A DNA stretch of 64,000 bases from Candidatus Pantoea floridensis (GTDB lineage: Bacteria > Pseudomonadota > Gammaproteobacteria > Enterobacterales > Enterobacteriaceae): positions 2,852,001 through 2,916,000 of the forward strand of contig NZ_OCMY01000001.1 in NCBI RefSeq assembly GCF_900215435.1. Direction: 5' to 3'. A program made the translations under genes and the position numbers. Numbering within the stretch: the first letter of the stretch is position 1; each line of letters begins with the position of its first letter. Below, one piece after another: positions 19,647-29,500 of this stretch. The notes beneath the pieces were generated by a model. That model did no database searches. It was given only the letters and a program-made list of their open reading frames with translations, and was not told the DNA's origin.

Positions 19647-19694
19647 TCCGGCAGAACCTTGGTTCTGCCCTTGGATCACGGGTAGGAGCCGCTA
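19585..19694 (+). promoter_or_regulatory. rpoS mRNA leader with inhibitory hairpin region
   Basis: The stretch from the end of nlpD to the rpoS ATG keeps the block (AAATTCGTTACAAGGGG...) that in E. coli pairs with the ribosome-site arm and with sRNAs DsrA, RprA and ArcZ, plus the conserved GGATCACGGGTAGGAGCC before the start. Between them, GGCAGAACC-tt-GGTTCTGCC (19650-19669) forms a compact 9-bp hairpin. Conservation is judged against remembered E. coli sequence. Confidence 0.6.
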
Positions 19695-20693
19695 ATGAAC
19701 CAGAATACGCTGAAAGTTACCGATTTAAATGAAGATGCGGAATTCGAGGAAAACAACGGAGCTGAGGTTTTTGATGAGAAGGCTCTCGTTGAGAACGAAC
19801 CTAGTGATAACAACGACGTAGCGGAAGAAGAGCTGTTGTCACAGGGTGCGACGCAACGCGTTTTGGATGCGACGCAGCTTTACCTCGGAGAGATTGGTTA
19901 CTCACCACTGCTGACGGCAGAAGAAGAAGTCTTCTTTGCGCGCCGTGCACTGCGGGGTGATATTCCTTCTCGCCGCCGCATGATTGAAAGTAACTTACGC
20001 TTGGTGGTAAAGATTGCCCGCCGTTATAGCAATCGTGGTCTGGCTCTGCTGGATCTGATTGAAGAGGGTAATCTTGGCCTGATTCGCGCTGTAGAGAAGT
20101 TTGACCCAGAACGTGGGTTCCGTTTCTCAACATACGCCACCTGGTGGATTCGTCAGACAATTGAACGGGCGATCATGAATCAAACCCGTACTATCCGTCT
20201 GCCAATTCACATTGTTAAAGAGCTGAATGTTTATCTGCGTACCGCGCGTGAACTTTCGCACAAGCTTGATCATGAGCCAAGTGCTGAAGAGATTGCCGAG
20301 CAGTTAGACAAGCCAGTTGATGATGTCAGCCGTATGCTGCGTCTCAACGAGCGCATCACCTCGGTTGATACACCTTTAGGTGGCGATTCCGAAAAAGCGC
20401 TGCTGGATATCCTGGCCGATGAAAAAGACAACGGCCCGGAAGACACCACGCAGGACGATGATATGAAACAAAGCATCGTTAAGTGGTTGTTTGAACTTAA
20501 TGCCAAGCAGCGTGAAGTGTTGGCGCGTCGTTTCGGCCTGTTAGGCTATGAAGCGGCAACGCTGGAAGATGTGGGCCGTGAAATCGGGTTGACCCGTGAA
20601 CGTGTCCGTCAGATTCAGGTGGAAGGGCTGCGTCGTCTGCGCGAAATCCTGCAGACACAGGGCCTGAACATTGAAGCACTGTTTCGTGAATAA
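19695..20693 (+). CDS. rpoS: RNA polymerase sigma factor RpoS
   Basis: General stress/stationary-phase sigma factor. Region 1.2 ([21 protein letters not shown]), region 2 ([44 protein letters not shown]..., [14 protein letters not shown]) and region 4 ([44 protein letters not shown]) are intact. 332 residues against 330 in E. coli. A short acidic stretch near the N-terminus differs from E. coli. Strong TAGGAGCC ribosome site; a bidirectional terminator follows. Confidence 0.98.
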   Translation: MNQNTLKVTDLNEDAEFEENNGAEVFDEKALVENEPSDNNDVAEEELLSQGATQRVLDATQLYLGEIGYSPLLTAEEEVFFARRALRGDIPSRRRMIESNLRLVVKIARRYSNRGLALLDLIEEGNLGLIRAVEKFDPERGFRFSTYATWWIRQTIERAIMNQTRTIRLPIHIVKELNVYLRTARELSHKLDHEPSAEEIAEQLDKPVDDVSRMLRLNERITSVDTPLGGDSEKALLDILADEKDNGPEDTTQDDDMKQSIVKWLFELNAKQREVLARRFGLLGYEAATLEDVGREIGLTRERVRQIQVEGLRRLREILQTQGLNIEALFRE

Positions 20694-20710
20694 GCGTTAA
20701 CTAACCAGTA

Positions 20711-20740
20711 AAAAAGGTGACCTAAAGGTCACCTTTTTTT
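20711..20740. terminator. Bidirectional terminator between rpoS and mutS
   Basis: GGTGACC-taaa-GGTCACC (7-bp stem) is flanked by an A-run on the left and eight T on the right, so it can stop both rpoS (+) and mutS (-) transcripts. Confidence 0.9.
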
Positions 20741-20802
20741 TGTCCTGTATTCAGACGATTATGAGGATACGCAATGCACTGATTGCTTATCCCCAGCTAA
20801 TG

Positions 20803-23364
20803 CTAGACCAGCGTTTTGAGCCGGTAAATCCATTCCAGCGCTTGTTTTGGCGTTAGACTATCGGGATCCAGCGCCTCAAGAGCGTCGACCGCCGGAGAGG
20901 TTTCAGCGACCAAAAGCTGCATTTGTGATCCTTCAACCGTTGATGCAGCAGAACTGCCAGATAACGCTTCCAGCTCTTTAAGCTTGTTACGCGCGCGCTT
21001 AATTACCTCTTTAGGTACGCCCGCCAACGCTGCTACAGCAAGACCATAACTTTTACTCGCCGCACCATCCTGTACGCTGTGCATAAAGGCGATGGTATCG
21101 CCATGCTCAACGGCATCCAGGTGCACATTCACCACGCCTTCCATTTTCTCAGGCAGGGTTGTCAGCTCAAAATAGTGGGTGGCGAACAGCGTCATGGCCT
21201 TAATGCGATTTGCCAGGCTCTCGGCGCACGCCCATGCCAGCGATAGCCCATCATAGGTAGAAGTGCCGCGACCAATTTCATCCATCAACACCAGGCTATT
21301 TTCGGTGGCGTTATGCAGAATGTTGGCGGTTTCAGTCATCTCTACCATAAAGGTTGAGCGACCAGAAGCCAGATCGTCGGCTGCACCAACGCGGGTAAAA
21401 ATACGATCAATTGGGCCGATGACCGTCTCTTCCGCCGGCACATAGCTGCCAATCCACGCCATTAATGCAATCAATGCAGTCTGGCGCATATAGGTACTTT
21501 TACCACCCATATTCGGCCCGGTGATGATCAACATGCGACGCTGGGGTGAGAGCGATAGCGGGTTAGCGATAAAGGGCTCTTTTAGCACCTGTTCCACCAC
21601 AGGATGGCGCCCAGCAGTAATACGAATGCCGGCTTTTTCTTGTAACACCGGACGGCAGTAATTAAGTGTCCAGGCACGTTCGGCCAGGTTTGCTAACACG
21701 TCCAGTTCTGATAGCGCGGCCGCGCTGATTTGCAGCGCTTCGAGATGTGGCAATAAGCGATCGAATAACTCATCATAAAGGCCTTTTTCCAGCGCCAGCG
21801 CTTTGCCTTTCGAGGTCAGAACTTTGTCTTCGTACTCTTTCAGTTCAGGAATGATATAACGCTCGGCATTTTTAAGCGTCTGGCGGCGTACGTAGTGAAT
21901 TGGTACCAGATGACTTTGTCCGCGACTAACCTGAATGTAATAGCCGTGGATGGCATTAAAGCCGACTTTTAGCGTGTCCAGCCCCAGCTTTTCACGCTCA
22001 CGGATCTCCAGACGATCAAGATAATCGGTCGCGCCATCCGCCAAAGCCCGCCATTCATCCAGTTCTGCATTATAGCCGGGTGCAATCACGCCACCGTCGC
22101 GCACCAGTACCGGCGGAGATTCAATGATGGCCTGCTCCAGCAGCTCGCGCAGTTCCTTGAACTCACCCATTTGCGATCGCAGATTGACCAGCTGAGTTGC
22201 CTCAGCCCCTTCAAGCAGCTGATTTAATTCCGGGAGCTGCTGGAAAGCATGGCGCATACGCGCTAGATCGCGTGGGCGAGCGGTGCGGAGTGCCAGGCGC
22301 GCCAGAATACGCTCCAGATCGCCTACCTGCCGCAACACCGGCTGCAAATCCTGGCTAAGCGATTGCAACTCAGCGATAGATTCCTGACGGCGTGCGATAG
22401 TGGTGACATCGCGCAGCGGCATATGCAGCCAGCGTTTCAGCATGCGGCTGCCCATTGGCGTAACTGTTTTATCCAGGATCGCCGCCAGCGTATTCTCGAT
22501 GCCGCCTGCCAGATTCTGAGTGATCTCCAGATTACGGCGCGTAGCAGCATCCATAATCACGCTGTCCTGCTGACGTTCCATACTCAGCGAGCGGATATGC
22601 GGCAGCGAGGTGCGTTGCGTATCTTTGACATATTGCAGCAGGCATCCTGCGGCGCGCAGGGCAAGGTGCGCCTGTTCGACGCCAAAGCCACTGAGATCGC
22701 GGGTGCCAAATTGCAGATTGAGCTGCTGGCGCGCAGTATCGATTTCATACTCCCAAAGAGGACGACGGCGCAGGCCGCGGCGCTGGTCAATCAGCGCCAT
22801 GGCCTGAAAATCTTCGGGGTAGAGTAACTCGGCCGGATTAGTGCGCTGCAACTCGGCTGCCATGGTTTCCAAATCGGCAGGTTCACTTAGGCGGAATCGA
22901 CCAGAACTGATATCCAGTGTTGCATAGCCAAAACCGCGCTGGCTCTGGAAGATGGCGGCGAGGAGATTATCCTGACGCTCTTGTAGCAACGCTTCATCAC
23001 TGATGGTGCCGGGCGTAACAATGCGCACGACTTTGCGCTCTACCGGGCCTTTGCTCAGGGCGGGATCGCCAATCTGCTCACAGATCGCCACTGATTCGCC
23101 GAGTTGGATCAGTTTTGCCAGATAACCTTCTACTGCATGGTAAGGCACGCCGGCCATTGGAATCGGTTCACCCGCGGATGCACCGCGTTTGGTTAACGAG
23201 ATTTCCAGCAGCTGCGAGGCGCGTTTCGCATCATCGTAAAACAGCTCATAGAAATCGCCCATGCGATAAAACAGCAGAATGTCAGGATGATCGGCCTTCA
23301 GGCGCAGGTATTGCTGCATCATCGGCGTATGGGTTGAAAAGTCCTTATCTGTAGACTCTTTCAT
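20803..23364 (-). CDS. mutS: DNA mismatch repair protein MutS
   Basis: Recognises mismatches and starts methyl-directed repair. The mismatch wedge FYE is in MGDFYELFY, Walker A is [13 protein letters not shown], Walker B is [16 protein letters not shown], and the C-terminal [12 protein letters not shown] tetramer helix is present. 853 residues, full length and apparently intact. The start ATG lies at 23362-23364; the sequence directly upstream is island DNA with only a weak ribosome site (AATGAGTTAATTCAAT-ATG), so promoter and leader were replaced by insertion. Confidence 0.97.
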   Translation of the reverse strand: MKESTDKDFSTHTPMMQQYLRLKADHPDILLFYRMGDFYELFYDDAKRASQLLEISLTKRGASAGEPIPMAGVPYHAVEGYLAKLIQLGESVAICEQIGDPALSKGPVERKVVRIVTPGTISDEALLQERQDNLLAAIFQSQRGFGYATLDISSGRFRLSEPADLETMAAELQRTNPAELLYPEDFQAMALIDQRRGLRRRPLWEYEIDTARQQLNLQFGTRDLSGFGVEQAHLALRAAGCLLQYVKDTQRTSLPHIRSLSMERQQDSVIMDAATRRNLEITQNLAGGIENTLAAILDKTVTPMGSRMLKRWLHMPLRDVTTIARRQESIAELQSLSQDLQPVLRQVGDLERILARLALRTARPRDLARMRHAFQQLPELNQLLEGAEATQLVNLRSQMGEFKELRELLEQAIIESPPVLVRDGGVIAPGYNAELDEWRALADGATDYLDRLEIREREKLGLDTLKVGFNAIHGYYIQVSRGQSHLVPIHYVRRQTLKNAERYIIPELKEYEDKVLTSKGKALALEKGLYDELFDRLLPHLEALQISAAALSELDVLANLAERAWTLNYCRPVLQEKAGIRITAGRHPVVEQVLKEPFIANPLSLSPQRRMLIITGPNMGGKSTYMRQTALIALMAWIGSYVPAEETVIGPIDRIFTRVGAADDLASGRSTFMVEMTETANILHNATENSLVLMDEIGRGTSTYDGLSLAWACAESLANRIKAMTLFATHYFELTTLPEKMEGVVNVHLDAVEHGDTIAFMHSVQDGAASKSYGLAVAALAGVPKEVIKRARNKLKELEALSGSSAASTVEGSQMQLLVAETSPAVDALEALDPDSLTPKQALEWIYRLKTLV

Positions 23365-23365
23365 A
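23309..23365. other. Left attachment site of the island in the 5' end of mutS
   Basis: These 57 bp (first 19 codons of mutS) recur at 59048-59104 with 45 of 57 identical bases. The last 14 (TAGACTCTTTCATA) are identical, which makes them the likely crossover core. A P4-type integrase gene begins 157 bp away, the usual placement. The repeat is seen directly; its use as an att site is inference. Confidence 0.8.
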
Positions 23366-23521
23366 TTGAATTAACTCATTTTTATGGCTTTAGAAGTACT
23401 CAAGTGGCCCCATTTGAAACCCTGATAAATCCATCTAAATCCGAAAGTTTGTATGCCAGATGTATTCTAGCTACTATCAAGAATACAACATGGCTCTTTT
23501 GGTATACTTGAGGCAACAACA

Positions 23522-24991
23522 GTGAAGATGACTCTGAATCAATCAATAATTATCAATAAGTTATCGATAGAAACCAAACCTGAGTTAGATTCAGACGGAC
23601 GAGTTGTGTATGTGCCTAACATTTCTGGTAAGCCGTATCTTATCACTGACAGCCACCGTGATTCACCCGTAGGCTTTGGTGTAAAGATCAGTGCAACGAA
23701 GAAGACCTATATCATCCAGAGAAGAGTTTCAGGAGGGGACAGAAGTCCTTCAGAGGGCAAGTCACCTTCACAGGTAATCAGAGCGACGATAGGTAATGTA
23801 TCGGATTTTGCATCGATTGATCAGGCTCGTGAAGTTGCGAGAACCTATGCACAATCGATGAAATCTACTAAAAGAAACCCAAATACAGTTAAACGAGAAG
23901 CTGATATCGCAGAGCTAACCCTCAGTGAGATTTTTACTCAATATCGTCAGCACCTGCTAGGACGAAGCAAACCAGCAAAACCAAATTCAATCCGGGTGCT
24001 GGATAAAGCGGAACAAAAGCTTAAAGAGTGGGAGCGGTATAGGGTCCGTGACCTCACAGGAAGCCTCATTCTTAAGAAGTTTGATGAGATAGCCTCAAAA
24101 ACCAGAACGACGGCTGAGCAGACTTTCAGGTGGGCAAATGTGGCAGTTCAACATTCTATCGATGTAGAGGCGATGAATGCACAGAGCCAGCAACGACTTC
24201 CTGTTCTCACTTACAACCCATTCACTGTGCTCAGAGTGCAAAAGAAATATCGTAGTCGCTCTGAACTGGAAGAAAGCTATCAGTCAAAAGGTGTGAGAAA
24301 TCCGCTTTCAGCAAAAGATACATTGGGTAAGTTTCTGGAGGCGCTGAACAACAAGAGAAGCTTTAACCGCCTTGGTTGCGATTATCTCCTTCTAACGGTG
24401 TTGCTTGGTGCGAGAAAGGAAGAAACGGCTTCTCTATGCTGGAGAGAGGAGCTATCGGCAGAAGAAGCAAAGTCTACGAGCTATGTCGATTTGGTTAATA
24501 AGAAAATTTTCTTCTTTGATACCAAGAACAGGACTAATCATGAGCTTCCCATCTGTGATGCTGTCAAGTGTTTATTAGAGCAAAGAAGGGATATCGTTTT
24601 TGATAAAGAAGTAAAAGCGAGTCGCAGAAAATGGGTGTTTCCAGCACGATCACCTCGAAGCAAAAGCGGGCACTATAGTGATAGTAAAACACTTAGAGAA
24701 TACCTATGTGCAGAAGCCGGAATCGCTAAGGTAGGCACTCATGACCTGAGAAGAACCTTTGGCAGGATCGCTGAAGAGATTGGCTCCTATGCTGTTGTAA
24801 AGAAGCTCCTGAATCACCGTAACACAACCGATCCTACCGAGAGGTATGCTGAACCGGACAAAAACCGAGTGTTTGAGGCACTACAGCGGATTGAGCTACA
24901 TATACTGATGACTGCGCCAGGGTTATATAATAATTTACTGGCTTCAGCAAAATACCCACCAATACCTGAATATTCTGGGAAGCAAGCATGA
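23522..24991 (+). CDS. P4-type tyrosine integrase
   Basis: Site-specific recombinase next to the left end of the island. An N-terminal arm-binding domain (YLITDSHRDSPVGFGVKISATKKTYIIQRRV) is followed by a catalytic domain with Arg in LGARKEETASLCW, the HDLRRTFGRIAEE box, LNHRNTT and Tyr in ERYAEP; all catalytic residues are present. 489 residues. GTG at 23522 is preferred over the ATG two codons on because AGG lies 8 bases before it. It overlaps the next gene by 4 bases. It probably integrates the element into the mutS start. Confidence 0.92.
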   Translation: MKMTLNQSIIINKLSIETKPELDSDGRVVYVPNISGKPYLITDSHRDSPVGFGVKISATKKTYIIQRRVSGGDRSPSEGKSPSQVIRATIGNVSDFASIDQAREVARTYAQSMKSTKRNPNTVKREADIAELTLSEIFTQYRQHLLGRSKPAKPNSIRVLDKAEQKLKEWERYRVRDLTGSLILKKFDEIASKTRTTAEQTFRWANVAVQHSIDVEAMNAQSQQRLPVLTYNPFTVLRVQKKYRSRSELEESYQSKGVRNPLSAKDTLGKFLEALNNKRSFNRLGCDYLLLTVLLGARKEETASLCWREELSAEEAKSTSYVDLVNKKIFFFDTKNRTNHELPICDAVKCLLEQRRDIVFDKEVKASRRKWVFPARSPRSKSGHYSDSKTLREYLCAEAGIAKVGTHDLRRTFGRIAEEIGSYAVVKKLLNHRNTTDPTERYAEPDKNRVFEALQRIELHILMTAPGLYNNLLASAKYPPIPEYSGKQA

Positions 24992-25587
24992 GTGCTATTG
25001 AAACCTTGAGAGAGATGTCAGAGGTCTGGAGTTTGTTCGGCGACATGCCGGATGATGCCACCATTGGTGTAGATTTAGCGGCATTGTATTTAGGGGTAAG
25101 TGTTAAAACCCTTGCTCGTTATCGCCAGAATGGAGATGGCCCACCCTATGTGCAGTATCAGTCTTCTGAAAGCAAAGCCCGAAATCAGCGAGTAAACTAT
25201 CTTCTTGGCGATCTTAGAGCTTGGCGAAACAATCATAGAGTTAGTGGCACCATGCAGGCCGCTCAGGTTAGGGGATTGGCATTCACATCCCTATCAGATT
25301 TTACTTGCCCGCAACCATTTTGGACCATAAGTAACGGGAGGGCGATTGTCGGTCATGCTCTCAGGGTTACAGATGACTATTTTAAAATTTACATGAAAGA
25401 TAGTGATTATGGTTTGATATGGCTTTCAATTGAAGAAGCTCTACTTAAAGATTGGGTATGGGCAGATGAGAGAGAAATTTGGCATTCAACATTTGTTAAA
25501 TTCTTAAAGCGAATGATATTGAATTCTATTACGATGCAAGAAAAGCACGAAATAAATAAATTTCTGAAAAATTCTTTGGAACTCTAA
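24988..25587 (+). CDS. HTH protein coupled to the integrase
   Basis: 199 residues, overlapping the integrase end by ATGA. Residues 27-60 (GVDLAALYLGVSVKTLARYRQNGDGPPYVQY) form a winged-helix excisionase/MerR-like DNA-binding motif. The remainder (PFWTISNGRAIVGHALRV...) is not recognised. Coupling to int suggests a recombination directionality factor or a regulator of integration. Confidence 0.7.
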   Translation: MSAIETLREMSEVWSLFGDMPDDATIGVDLAALYLGVSVKTLARYRQNGDGPPYVQYQSSESKARNQRVNYLLGDLRAWRNNHRVSGTMQAAQVRGLAFTSLSDFTCPQPFWTISNGRAIVGHALRVTDDYFKIYMKDSDYGLIWLSIEEALLKDWVWADEREIWHSTFVKFLKRMILNSITMQEKHEINKFLKNSLEL

Positions 25588-25727
25588 AAGAATCTCTAGA
25601 TTTGATCTTTCTTACATAATTTTAGTTTTATAGGGTGACACTCAGAATTCTTCGTCTAAAATCATTGAGTAAACCACTTGTAGTTCTTATTGTAGTTCTT
25701 AAAAATTTTAAAATGGGAAAATTTGCA

Positions 25728-26138
25728 ATGAGTGAAGAGTTTAAAGCATTTAGCAACATTCGGACTTTAAGAGCAAAATCACGTGAAACCTCACTAGAAA
25801 TTCTCGAAGAAATTCTTGAAAAACTGACATCAATCGTTGAAGAAAAACGTCACGAAGAAGAGTCAGGCATGAAAGAAAAAGAAGAGAGGAAAGTAAAACT
25901 TGACGCTATCCGAGAGCAACTCCTTGCAGATGGAATCGATCCACAGGAATTACTTGGTCATTATGGTTCAAGCTCAGCTTCAAAAAAACAAAAGTCAAGC
26001 CGCAATCCTCGACCTGCAAAATATAAATATACCGACGAAAATGGCAATGAGAAAAGCTGGACAGGGCAGGGGCGTACACCTAAAGCTATAAAAAGCGCTC
26101 TCGACACTGGTAAAAATCTTGATGATTTTATGATCTAG
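25728..26138 (+). CDS. H-NS family nucleoid protein
   Basis: 136 residues, the size of H-NS. An N-terminal coiled-coil oligomerisation region (SNIRTLRAKSRETSLEILEEILEKLTSIVEEKR) precedes a C-terminal DNA-binding domain with the signature TGQGRTPKAIKSAL. The start at 25728 (MSEEFKAFSNIRTLRA) matches the family start and has GGGA 9 bases before it; the frame is open upstream without similarity. Island-encoded H-NS copies usually silence the AT-rich element or supplement host H-NS. Confidence 0.92.
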   Translation: MSEEFKAFSNIRTLRAKSRETSLEILEEILEKLTSIVEEKRHEEESGMKEKEERKVKLDAIREQLLADGIDPQELLGHYGSSSASKKQKSSRNPRPAKYKYTDENGNEKSWTGQGRTPKAIKSALDTGKNLDDFMI

Positions 26139-26149
26139 AAAATATTTTA

Positions 26150-26181
26150 GCCAATCCATTTTATTGGGTTGGCCTTTCTTT
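26150..26181 (+). terminator. Terminator of the H-NS-like gene
   Basis: GCCAATCC and GGGTTGGC pair over 8 bp (one wobble) around ATTTTATT, followed by CTTTCTTTAATTTT, 11 bases after the stop. Confidence 0.75.
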
Positions 26182-26185
26182 AATT

Positions 26186-26765
26186 TTGTTTTTAATGAAA
26201 TTATTTTTAGTGCTAAGCTAAACCCCTTCTATTAATACTCCCTTATTAAAATTGGTTCTTATCATTATAACTACCATCCTCATCCATGATTATCAATGTT
26301 AGTAAAATATCAACTTTAAAAATCTTTTAAAAGATCCTTAATTCGGTAGTGGACAAATAGAATGGCATATTAAATTTGACTAAGTGTTTTTGGTGTGCTA
26401 ATTAAATAATCATTCTAAGGAATAAATGAATTAAAATTAATTTAAAAATGCAAGATATAAATGATTTATTCAAGGGTATGTTGCAAAATACTTTACTGGA
26501 ATTATTTAAAAGTGAGAGATACCAAGGGATAAAGTAGTGAATAGTTAGTATCAGGTAAATAGAATAAACCTTCTATCTACCTTATATATAAATGTAAAAA
26601 TAATTTTAGATCCACTTGATATTACTGGATTTATTAAGTAAAAGACAATAATTTATTTGCAAGATACTTATAGGTCATTTTCTATGTAGGTTATACATAT
26701 ACCTATTTTGCAAGATTTTTAATTAAGAATGGAACTAAAATAATGTAAATAAAATAAGGAGACAT
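26186..26765. other. AT-rich gene-free stretch before the recombinase module
   Basis: About 580 bases, very A/T-rich. No coding frame longer than about 30 codons has a ribosome site. It probably holds the promoter of the four-gene recombinase unit and possibly H-NS nucleation tracts; AAGGAG before 26766 is the only clear signal. Confidence 0.5.
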
Positions 26766-27968
26766 ATGGATAGAATAGTAACTAATACAATAAAAATGGA
26801 TACTGGAGAGAGATGTTGTTTGATCACTGATAAAGTTTCAAAAGTGCCGCTTTATTATCCGTGTTTGTATATATCAACTGAGTTAAGAAAGAAAAACGAA
26901 TCAATTTCAACTATTGAGCTACATTCAGCGAGTATAGCTCTTTTTTATAGATTTCTGAATCTCAAGAACATAGACATAGAAGCAAGGATCAGAACAGCAG
27001 AGTTTCTTCATCTTCAAGAGATTGATGGACTAAAAGAATTTATAACTAAGAGAATGAAAAAAGAGAAGGTTGCAAATCTTGATAGCGGGTGCAGGGTTAA
27101 TAGTAATACTCAGTACTTCAGATTAACAGCAATTATTAAATATCTTGAATGGTTATGTGACTTCTTCACAGTGAGTTATAAAAGAGATCACAAACTTATT
27201 GAAAAATTCATTGCGAAATTGAAAAGTCACAGACCTAAGATCAGATTCAAAAACCAAGATCCAGCAAAAGATAGAAACCTCAATCAAAATCAAATTAATA
27301 TTTTGTTTGAGATTTTGAAAATAGGTTCAGAAATGAATCCATTTAATTCTGATGTTCAAAGGCGAAACAGACTAATGATACTGATTCTTTATAACTTGGG
27401 ATTAAGGGCAGGAGAGTTACTAAACATCAAAATCGCAGATATTGATATAGGTTCTCAGACAATTTTTATCAACAGGAGAGCTGATGATCCTCATGACTCA
27501 AGGATTAAACAACCACTTGTTAAAACCCTAAGTAGGAAGTTATCAATATCTGATGACTTAAGTCAGGAAATTTCCAATTATATTAAAGTAGAAAGAAGAA
27601 AGCACAGAATGAAAAAAGATAATGGTTATCTTTTTATTTGTCATAAAAAGGGAAATACGTTTGGAGAACCATTATCTATTCAGGCATATCATAAAATAAT
27701 TAATGCCTTAAGGATATCTTGCCCCGACCTTTCTAGAATGACAGGGCATAAATTAAGACACACCTGGAATTATGAATTTTCTTCAAAGATGGACCGTATG
27801 GAGAGTCCACCTAATCAATATGAGCAAGAACAAATGAGGTCTTTACTCATGGGCTGGAAAGAGGGTTCGGGGACTGCTTCTACTTATAACAGAAGATTCA
27901 TCGAAAACAAGGCCGCAGAGTTAGCTCTGAATATGCAGAAAGATATGATCAATAGAGGAGGTGTTTAA
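26766..27968 (+). CDS. Tyrosine recombinase 1 of the multi-recombinase module
   Basis: 400 residues. The catalytic domain is visible: Arg in LYNLGLRAGELLNIK, the HKLRHTWNYEF box, LLMGWKEGSG and the nucleophile Tyr in STYNRRF. The N-terminal 150 residues are a SAM-like core-binding region (STIELHSASIALFYRFL). A strong AAGGAGACAT site precedes the ATG. Its stop overlaps the next start (TAATG), so it forms one transcription unit with the three genes behind it. It resembles XerC/D-like recombinases of Tn554- and RIT-type groups. Confidence 0.85.
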   Translation: MDRIVTNTIKMDTGERCCLITDKVSKVPLYYPCLYISTELRKKNESISTIELHSASIALFYRFLNLKNIDIEARIRTAEFLHLQEIDGLKEFITKRMKKEKVANLDSGCRVNSNTQYFRLTAIIKYLEWLCDFFTVSYKRDHKLIEKFIAKLKSHRPKIRFKNQDPAKDRNLNQNQINILFEILKIGSEMNPFNSDVQRRNRLMILILYNLGLRAGELLNIKIADIDIGSQTIFINRRADDPHDSRIKQPLVKTLSRKLSISDDLSQEISNYIKVERRKHRMKKDNGYLFICHKKGNTFGEPLSIQAYHKIINALRISCPDLSRMTGHKLRHTWNYEFSSKMDRMESPPNQYEQEQMRSLLMGWKEGSGTASTYNRRFIENKAAELALNMQKDMINRGGV

Positions 27969-29500
27969 TGTTAAAAGTATATGTTAATGGTGAAGATAAT
28001 GGGAGCGCTTATGAAGCTAAAACGAAAGGTTATTACTTTTTCCTAAATGATGAGGCATGGAGACTAAGCCGAAATGTGACGGTAAATATCAAAATGGTTA
28101 AGGATGTAATTGATAAAGAATTAATGGAAGGATATTTAAAGGTGCTTAAATATCTGGCTTGTGAATTAAGCCCTGCTTCAGTTAAAGTAATAAATAATAA
28201 TTTCAGGAGGTTTATTGTAAGTGTAGAGCCAAAGCGAGTTGATGAGTTTTCCCTTGTGAGGTTTAGAGGATCTGATGGCAAGAACAATAATATTATGTCA
28301 TCGGTAAGGATACTCATAAAAAAATGGTATGAATTGGGTTACTCTGGAATAGATGAAGATGCATATGATTTCTTGTGTAAATTGATAATCACTGACAACA
28401 AAAAAGGAGAAGTTGTAAGAAGAAGAGATAAAGTTAAAGGCCCACTTACTGATATAGAATTACAATCTTTTCTTGAAGCTTGCTATAGAGCATATGAAAA
28501 AGGAAACATAGATATTACTCAATTAGCGATGGCTTTGCTGACAAGCGCAACCGGAAGAAGGCCACTACAGATTTCACAGATGAAGGTATCTGATATAAGA
28601 AGGCTAAAAGTAAATGAGAATAGCTATTCATATGTCATTAGCATCCCAAGGATAAAGCAAGGCTTGGGATTCAGGGAAGCTTGCAGAAATTTTCAAGTGA
28701 CAAAAGAATTATACGATTTACTCCGTAAGCAGTGCGATTTGAGCATCGAGCAAATTCGTAGCATACTTAAAAGAGAGCTAACTAACAAAGAGATTGAAAA
28801 TACACCGCTATTTATATCAATGCAAAAGTTAGAAAGCTTCAAAATAAATAATGAATTGAGAGAGATATTTGTATCGGATAAAGCTCACGAATACTCTGTA
28901 AAGATAAATAAGACACTTGCTTTTATTGCTAAAACAGAAAATGTTATTTCGGAAAGAACTTATGAAAGATTAAATGTAAACCCTCGACGATTTCGTTATA
29001 CGGTTGGCACAAGAGCTGCGAGAGAAGGTGCCAGCGAATTAGTTATTGCAGAACTATTAGATCACTCTACAACTCAATATACGGGGGTATACGTTGAATT
29101 TAATGCTGATCATGTTGCAAGAATTGATGATGCAGTGGGAAATCATATGAAAAAATATGCTGGTTTTTTCCAAGGTAAAATTCAGGGTGATGACTCAATA
29201 AAGAAAAATGAATTAGCAGTTAGGGATTTATCAGGGGATGTCACTGGAGCATGTGGTGGTTGTAAATCATGTCGGGCTAATGTTCCTGTCCCTTGTTATA
29301 CCTGCCATCACTTTCGCCCATTTATTGATGCACCACATATAGAACTACGAGATCATTTATTAAAACAAAGAGAAAGAATTATGACTGATACTAATGATGA
29401 AACTATGAGTAAAACATTAGACAGAACAATAATGGCTGTAGAAGAAGTAGTGAAAAAATGTGAGACTTTAAAATTACAAAGGAGCAATAGGTATGAATGA
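27968..29500 (+). CDS. Tyrosine recombinase 2, GmtY-like
   Basis: 510 residues. The catalytic core has Arg in SATGRRPLQISQMK, an unusual PRRFRYTVGTRAARE box (Arg where His normally stands), LLDHSTTQYTG and Tyr in VYVEFN. The tail carries a Cys/His-rich knuckle (CGGCKSCRANVPVPCYTCHHF). AGGAGGTG precedes the start. The order recombinase, larger recombinase, small coiled-coil protein fits the Gamma-Mobile-Trio genes gmtY-gmtZ-gmtX; the match is from memory of that family and should be read as probable. Confidence 0.65.
   Translation: MLKVYVNGEDNGSAYEAKTKGYYFFLNDEAWRLSRNVTVNIKMVKDVIDKELMEGYLKVLKYLACELSPASVKVINNNFRRFIVSVEPKRVDEFSLVRFRGSDGKNNNIMSSVRILIKKWYELGYSGIDEDAYDFLCKLIITDNKKGEVVRRRDKVKGPLTDIELQSFLEACYRAYEKGNIDITQLAMALLTSATGRRPLQISQMKVSDIRRLKVNENSYSYVISIPRIKQGLGFREACRNFQVTKELYDLLRKQCDLSIEQIRSILKRELTNKEIENTPLFISMQKLESFKINNELREIFVSDKAHEYSVKINKTLAFIAKTENVISERTYERLNVNPRRFRYTVGTRAAREGASELVIAELLDHSTTQYTGVYVEFNADHVARIDDAVGNHMKKYAGFFQGKIQGDDSIKKNELAVRDLSGDVTGACGGCKSCRANVPVPCYTCHHFRPFIDAPHIELRDHLLKQRERIMTDTNDETMSKTLDRTIMAVEEVVKKCETLKLQRSNRYE

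Noticed and set aside
23309-23365. tRNA gene as island target
   Set aside because: No tRNA-like cloverleaf at either island end; the repeated sequence is the coding start of mutS.
26448-26537. 29-codon frame MQDINDLFKGMLQNTLLELF... before the recombinase module
   Set aside because: No ribosome site and no conserved context; such short frames are common by chance in AT-rich DNA.
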